From assembly GCA_900317555.1 (NCBI GenBank), contig ONHF01000014.1, forward strand, positions 1 through 64,000: a stretch of 64,000 bases of DNA, given 5' to 3'. A program made the translations under genes and the position numbers. The notes under the pieces are model-generated. The model searched no databases, was not told the DNA's origin, and saw only the letters and a list, made by a program, of their open reading frames with translations. The first letter of the stretch is position 1. Every line of letters starts with the position of its first letter. This document shows positions 60,835-64,000 of this stretch, one piece after another. This DNA comes from an uncultured Lachnospiraceae bacterium (lineage in GTDB: Bacteria; Bacillota; Clostridia; Lachnospirales; Lachnospiraceae).

Positions 60835-62241
60835 TCAGCCATGTTCTGCCTCCCGGCTGAAGTACTTCTTACTTAATTCTACCACCTTCGGAGAAAGAAG
60901 AAGCACCGCGAAAAGGTTCGGTATCGCCATCAAAGCATTCATGCTGTCCGCCATCTGCCACACGAGGTCCAGCCTGACACTCGCGCCGATCACAACAAAA
61001 ACAACATACAGCGCCTGATATACGCGAAGCCCCCGCTCACCGAACAGGAACTCCATGCAGCGCCCTCCGTACAAGCTCCACGACAGGAGCGTTGAATACG
61101 CGAACATCGCAATGCAGGCGGCGATGAGAAGTGAAGCCGCTCTTTGCCCGAACGCTGTGCTGAACGCGCGGATCGTAAGGTCCGTGCCGGCTGCTTTTCC
61201 GTAAAACGCTTCTGCCTCCCCGGACGTCAAAATCGCAAGCGCCGTCAGCGTACAAATGATAATTGTGTCCGCGAAAACTTCAAACACCCCGTACATTCCC
61301 TGCTGGACCGGATCTTCCACATCCGCAGCCGCATGTGCGATCGGCGCGGTCCCAAGACCCGCTTCATTGGAGAAGATGCCGCGTCCGAAGCCTGCCTTCA
61401 TGGCCTCACGGATCGCAACACCCGCGAGGCCGCCGCTGACAGCCTGCGGCCGGAAAGCACCCTCGACAATCATGCGCAGAACTCCCGGCACCCGATTCCC
61501 ATGCATAATAATTACGATCAGTGATCCGACGATATAAACCAGTGCCATGACCGGCACCAGCTTTTCCGTAACGCTTCCGATTCTCTGCAGCCCGCCGAAC
61601 AAAACAAGAATCGTCAGGAACGCCCCGCCGACACCGACAACAAGATAGATGAACTCCAGCGTTTCCCGGCTGGTGGCAGGGTTAAACGATGTGACGACAG
61701 AGCCGATCGAGGTCGCGATTGTGTTGATCTGGGTCATGCAGCCGGTACCCAGCGCCGCGATCATCCCAAAGACGCAAAACAACGCCGCCATCCACTGCCA
61801 CTTCTCCCCAAGTCCGTTTCTGATATAGTACATCGGGCCGCCGACGAAGTCGCCTTTGGTGTTTTTGCGGCGGTAAAAAACGGCCAGAATAATTTCCGCG
61901 TACTTTGTGCACATGCCAAAGAGCGCCGCAATCCACATCCAGAAGATTGCTCCGGGCCCGCCGAGCGCAATCGCGCCGGCGACGCCGGCGATGTTGCCGG
62001 TGCCGACAGTTCCGGCAAGCGCTGTCGTCAGAGCCTGAATCGGCGTAAGCGCGCCGTCCCGGCTTTTCGTATGGCGGAACAGTCTGCCGACTGTCTGCCG
62101 CATGATAAAGCCGAACCTGCGGAACTGCAGAAAGCCGAGTCTAGCAGAAAGATAAATACCGGTGCCGATCAGGAGGATCAGCATCGGTATTCCCCAGACA
62201 ATGTTATTAAGACTCTTGGAAAAACCGGTAATGAGCTGCAT
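60835..62241 (-). CDS. Na+/alanine (AGCS family) symporter
   Basis: A 468-aa membrane protein with about 11 helices. AGCS motifs are TALAGTVGTGNIAGVAGAIALGGPGAIFWMW, shown here only in part as GTVGTGNIAGVA, then GGPMYYI, NEAGLGTAPIAHAAA and YSTLLSWSLYGGRC. It imports alanine or glycine with Na+. ATG 62241 follows AAGGGGG; the open frame upstream (to 62655) runs through promoter and repeats and is rejected. Confidence 0.94.
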   Translation of the reverse strand: MQLITGFSKSLNNIVWGIPMLILLIGTGIYLSARLGFLQFRRFGFIMRQTVGRLFRHTKSRDGALTPIQALTTALAGTVGTGNIAGVAGAIALGGPGAIFWMWIAALFGMCTKYAEIILAVFYRRKNTKGDFVGGPMYYIRNGLGEKWQWMAALFCVFGMIAALGTGCMTQINTIATSIGSVVTSFNPATSRETLEFIYLVVGVGGAFLTILVLFGGLQRIGSVTEKLVPVMALVYIVGSLIVIIMHGNRVPGVLRMIVEGAFRPQAVSGGLAGVAIREAMKAGFGRGIFSNEAGLGTAPIAHAAADVEDPVQQGMYGVFEVFADTIIICTLTALAILTSGEAEAFYGKAAGTDLTIRAFSTAFGQRAASLLIAACIAMFAYSTLLSWSLYGGRCMEFLFGERGLRVYQALYVVFVVIGASVRLDLVWQMADSMNALMAIPNLFAVLLLSPKVVELSKKYFSREAEHG

Positions 62242-62273
62242 AGGCGCCCCCTTGTGCCTGTTATTGATGTATT

Positions 62274-62294
62274 TTGCGCCGCCGGGCGGCGCAA
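62274..62294 (-). promoter_or_regulatory. GC-rich hairpin in the leader of the symporter gene
   Basis: TTGCGCCGCC / GGCGGCGCAA, perfect 10-bp arms almost without spacer, about 30 nt upstream of the start codon. It could limit access to the ribosome binding site. Confidence 0.5.
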
Positions 62295-62354
62295 CGGTGC
62301 TATCGCGCGGAGCGGTGTTCGCTCGTGGCTGCCTCCGGCGCGGCGGTTGTATAT

Positions 62355-62384
62355 AATGTACACTATCCGGCGTGATTTGTGCAA
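62355..62384 (-). promoter_or_regulatory. Promoter of the symporter gene
   Basis: On the minus strand TTGCAC (62379-62384), 18-bp spacer, TACATT (62355-62360); leader about 105 nt. Confidence 0.6.
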
Positions 62385-62507
62385 ATTTGTGCGGGCGCGG
62401 CGGCCACAAAATTGGGCGTACCCCCTGCCTGCCACAGAGAATCGTTGTTACCCGACCACTGTCACAGCTTTCTCCCGCAATTTCCTGCATATCAGAAATT
62501 TTCCTGA

Positions 62508-62640
62508 TTTTGCAAGAAACCCTTCTTACAAATCTTGCTAAATCCGAAATTTGCAAGAAGATATCTCGCGGACGCCTGCATTTCTTCTTGCAAATCTTGT
62601 ATTGAACAGGTTTTGCAAGAAGCATTTCTTGCAAAACCTG
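62508..62640. repeat. Cluster of three nested TTGCAAGAA inverted repeats
   Basis: Three inverted pairs of the same word in 133 bp: TTTTGCAAGAA (62508-62518) with a degenerate TTCTTACAAAT (from 62523); ATTTGCAAGAAG (62549-62560) with CTTCTTGCAAAT (62584-62595); and CAGGTTTTGCAAGAA (62607-62621) with its perfect 15-bp complement (62626-62640), loop GCAT. No gene overlaps. The last hairpin lacks a T run. Protein-binding sites or a mobile-element end are possible. Confidence 0.65.
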
Positions 62641-62668
62641 CCCGGCGGGGAACACAGCTTCCGTGCCA

Positions 62669-62903
62669 GCGCGGCGATTCCTCCCGCCGATCTATGCAAT
62701 ATCGGCGCGACTTGCTCTCCTGCATAGATTTTTCAAGACATTTCAACAGCGCGGGCTCGTATTGCATAGATTTTCCGCTTTTCCAGGCAATACGGCCCGC
62801 GCCACTCATTTCGTCTTGAATTTTCTATGCAATTTTCGTCTTCGCGCGCGTATTGTATGAATGCAAGTCGCGGTGAAGAATTCCGGCACGCCAGTGCCGT
62901 CGC
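62669..62903. repeat. Dispersed structured intergenic repeat, copy 2 (full length)
   Basis: Shares all blocks with copy 1 in the same order, including the hairpin region, where GCGCGGGC-T-CGTATTGC pairs with GCAATACGGCCCGCGC although the bases differ from copy 1. From CATTTCGTCTTGA onward it matches copy 3 closely, through GAAGAATTCCGG and on to GCCAGTGCCGTC. It ends immediately before the higBA promoter. Confidence 0.75.
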
Positions 62904-62916
62904 CGCGCGGCGCAGA

Positions 62917-62945
62917 TTGACAAATTGGTTTAAGTGGCATATCTT
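62917..62945 (+). promoter_or_regulatory. higBA promoter
   Basis: TTGACA (62917-62922), 17-bp spacer, TATCTT (62940-62945), about 33 nt before the higB ATG. Confidence 0.75.
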
Positions 62946-62978
62946 TAAGCCAGAAGTACTAACGGAGATCAGAAGTAT

Positions 62979-63260
62979 ATGATAGCAGAATGGCATGACA
63001 AAGAAGCTAAAAAAATCTGGGAGATGAAATTCTCAACAAAGCTGCCCACCGGTATCCAGAAGACAGCAAGAAGAAAGCTTGTCATGATCCACTCGGCTGC
63101 AAGTATCAATGATCTGAGAATACCGCCGTCCAACCATCTTGAACAATTAAAAGGTGATCGGGAAGGCCAGTATAGTATCAGAATTAATGAACAATATCGA
63201 ATCTGTTTTTATTGGAATAACGGAAATGTAATTATCGATGAAATCGGTGATTATCATTAA
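62979..63260 (+). CDS. higB: HigB-type toxin (RelE/ParE superfamily)
   Basis: A 93-aa mRNA interferase-type toxin. It has the HigB pattern KIWEMKFSTKLPTGIQKTA near the start, LRIPPSNHLEQLKGD, and the C-terminal core QYSIRINEQYRICFYW with ending IDEIGDYH. Expected to cut mRNA on the ribosome and to be neutralised by HigA. The gene is visibly AT-richer than its surroundings. GGAG precedes ATG 62979. Toxin-first order is typical for higBA. Confidence 0.93.
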   Translation: MIAEWHDKEAKKIWEMKFSTKLPTGIQKTARRKLVMIHSAASINDLRIPPSNHLEQLKGDREGQYSIRINEQYRICFYWNNGNVIIDEIGDYH

Positions 63261-63273
63261 GGAGGTGACCTGA

Positions 63274-63576
63274 ATGATGGATTTGAAGCCTACATCGCCT
63301 GGAGAAATCTTGCAGGAAGAGTTTCTGGAGCCCATGAATATAACCGCATATAGGCTTGCCAAGGAAGTACATATTCCGCAGTCAAGGGTCAGCGATATCA
63401 TAAGCGGTAAAAGAGGAATTACAGCCGATACTGCTATGAGATTTGCAATGTTCTTTGGAACCACACCGCAATTTTGGTTAAATATTCAAAATCAGTTTGA
63501 TCTTGATACACTGAAGGTATCTGGCCAGATTGCTGATCTGTCAGATATCAAGCCTTACAATCAGATGCAAGGCTGA
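63274..63576 (+). CDS. higA: HigA-type antitoxin
   Basis: A 100-aa helix-turn-helix (XRE) antitoxin: PGEILQEEFLEPMNITAYRLAKEV, RVSDIISGKRGITADTA and FWLNIQNQFDL are the HigA signature. It would bind HigB and repress the operon promoter. An excellent AAGGAGGTGA precedes ATG 63274. AT-rich like higB. Confidence 0.94.
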   Translation: MMDLKPTSPGEILQEEFLEPMNITAYRLAKEVHIPQSRVSDIISGKRGITADTAMRFAMFFGTTPQFWLNIQNQFDLDTLKVSGQIADLSDIKPYNQMQG

Positions 63577-63683
63577 CGGCGGCAGAAATACTGAGCCAAA
63601 GTGCTGCGAGAGCCACCACGTGCCGATGTGCTTTGGCCTGCCAGCTCCCGCGAAGCGCAGCTGGAACCGTCTCCTGCCGGGCA

Positions 63684-63830
63684 CGCGCGCGGCAATTCCT
63701 CCCGCAAATCTATGCAATACGGCCCGCGCCGCTCATTTCGTCTTGAATTTTATATGCAATTTTCGTATTGTCGCGCGTATTGCATGAATGCAAGCCGCGG
63801 CGAAGAATTCCGGCTTGCCAGTGCCGTCAC
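63684..63830. repeat. Dispersed structured intergenic repeat, copy 3 (internally deleted)
   Basis: Begins like copy 2 (GGCAATTCCTCCCGC, TCTATGCAATA) but jumps directly to the right hairpin arm (ACGGCCCGCGCC), lacking about 70 bp, then continues CATTTCGTCTTGAATTTT, the CGCGCGTATTGCATGAATGCAAG block and GAAGAATTCCGG. Copies 2 and 3 are direct repeats on both sides of higBA. Between higA and this copy (63577-63683) nothing was recognised. Confidence 0.75.
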
Positions 63831-63856
63831 TGCACGTCTCGCCCGGCTCTTCCGCC

Positions 63857-64000
63857 CTACACCGCGACAACCTTCTCCCGCACCGTTGACATATACGTCA
63901 TCAGCAGCATGAACATAAACAGGATAAATCCGAGCACATCATACCCCGTAAAGGTCTGATGAAAAACGGCTGCGCCGATGAGCGCCGCACTGGCCGGCTC
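63857..64000 (-). CDS. EamA/DMT family transporter, C-terminal part (cut by window edge)
   Basis: The last 47 codons of a minus-strand gene running off the window. It reads EPASAALIGAAVFHQTF, then a hydrophobic helix (DVLGFILFMFMLLMTYM) and a basic end REKVVAV before TAG. EP-x-SAA at the start of the last helix pair is the EamA pattern also seen in the gene at 30563. Start and full length are outside the window. Confidence 0.75.
   Translation of the reverse strand, partial: EPASAALIGAAVFHQTFTGYDVLGFILFMFMLLMTYMSTVREKVVAV

Noticed and set aside
62508-62640. CRISPR or ordinary terminator at the TTGCAAGAA cluster
   Set aside because: Spacing is irregular and arms are inverted rather than direct; no T run follows the perfect hairpin.
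62242-62655. N-terminal extension of the symporter frame
   Set aside because: Overlaps the promoter and the inverted-repeat cluster and is not symporter-like; ATG 62241 has a good ribosome binding site.

Overview
The window looks like chromosomal core sequence of a mid-GC Clostridia species, most likely Lachnospiraceae or a close relative. This is inferred from gene content (MutS2, YhaM, serine dehydratase split into SdaAA/SdaAB, ECF transporter S component, HTH-LytTR, NCS2 permease, rubredoxin, DUF362-ferredoxin, a CmpB-like membrane protein, TraX, NADase-type glycan-binding domain), from strong AGGAGG ribosome binding sites and from TTGACA/TATAAT promoters. No tRNA, rRNA, CRISPR array, prophage or insertion sequence was recognised. 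GC content was judged by eye, not computed.

Layout. 46-4999 (-): HtrA-like pseudoprotease, YhaM-type exonuclease, D-2-hydroxyacid dehydrogenase and RlmCD-type 23S rRNA methyltransferase. 5172-9744 (+): mutS2 followed by a two-component pair. 9741-14445 (-): VanW surface protein, AIR-synthase-like protein, Lrp regulator and aminotransferase. 14638-18083: GreA-like factor, ECF S component, SGNH hydrolase, Hsp20. 18268-28937, mostly (-): ferredoxin/HD-GNAT pair, orphan LytTR protein, cyclophilin, CE2-like esterase, patatin, AEC carrier, glycan-binding membrane protein, L-serine dehydratase, HAD phosphatase. 29177-36673: purine permease, EamA transporter, TraX, WYL regulator, 2-hydroxyacid dehydrogenase, GH13 enzyme. 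36686-45146 (-): mainly housekeeping and small enzymes (peptidase, HD proteins, LOG, Zn-phospholipase C, TruA, rubredoxin, S1 protein). 45229-51611 (-): ATP synthase operon atpB-E-F-(HA)-G-D-C. 51882-53729 (+): LysR regulator and YoaK-like membrane protein. 53747-60775 (-): tightly overlapping molybdenum operon (molybdopterin-binding protein, ModA, ModB, ModC, XdhC, MoaA, MOSC, MoaC). 60835-62241 (-): Na+/alanine symporter. 62242-64000: repeat-rich segment holding an AT-rich HigBA toxin-antitoxin pair and the end of an EamA transporter.

The most unusual system is the ATP synthase. There is no separate delta gene; a delta C-terminal domain is fused to the N-terminus of alpha (604 aa) and the delta N-terminal bundle is not visible anywhere in the operon. 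Gamma carries a basic C-terminal extension, subunit a has a basic tail, and the atpB-atpE spacer holds a tandem array of five hairpins. A divergent LysR gene and an 11-bp inverted repeat next to the atp promoter suggest a dedicated regulator.

Other notable items: a dispersed structured intergenic repeat in three copies, two of which flank HigBA; a nested TTGCAAGAA inverted-repeat cluster; an HtrA homologue that has lost all three catalytic residues; an HD-GNAT fusion; a WYL regulator with a lysine-rich tail; recurrent Ala/Gly/Pro-rich insertions inside conserved enzymes; and two genes whose -10 box lies 7 nt before an ATG that lacks a ribosome binding site.
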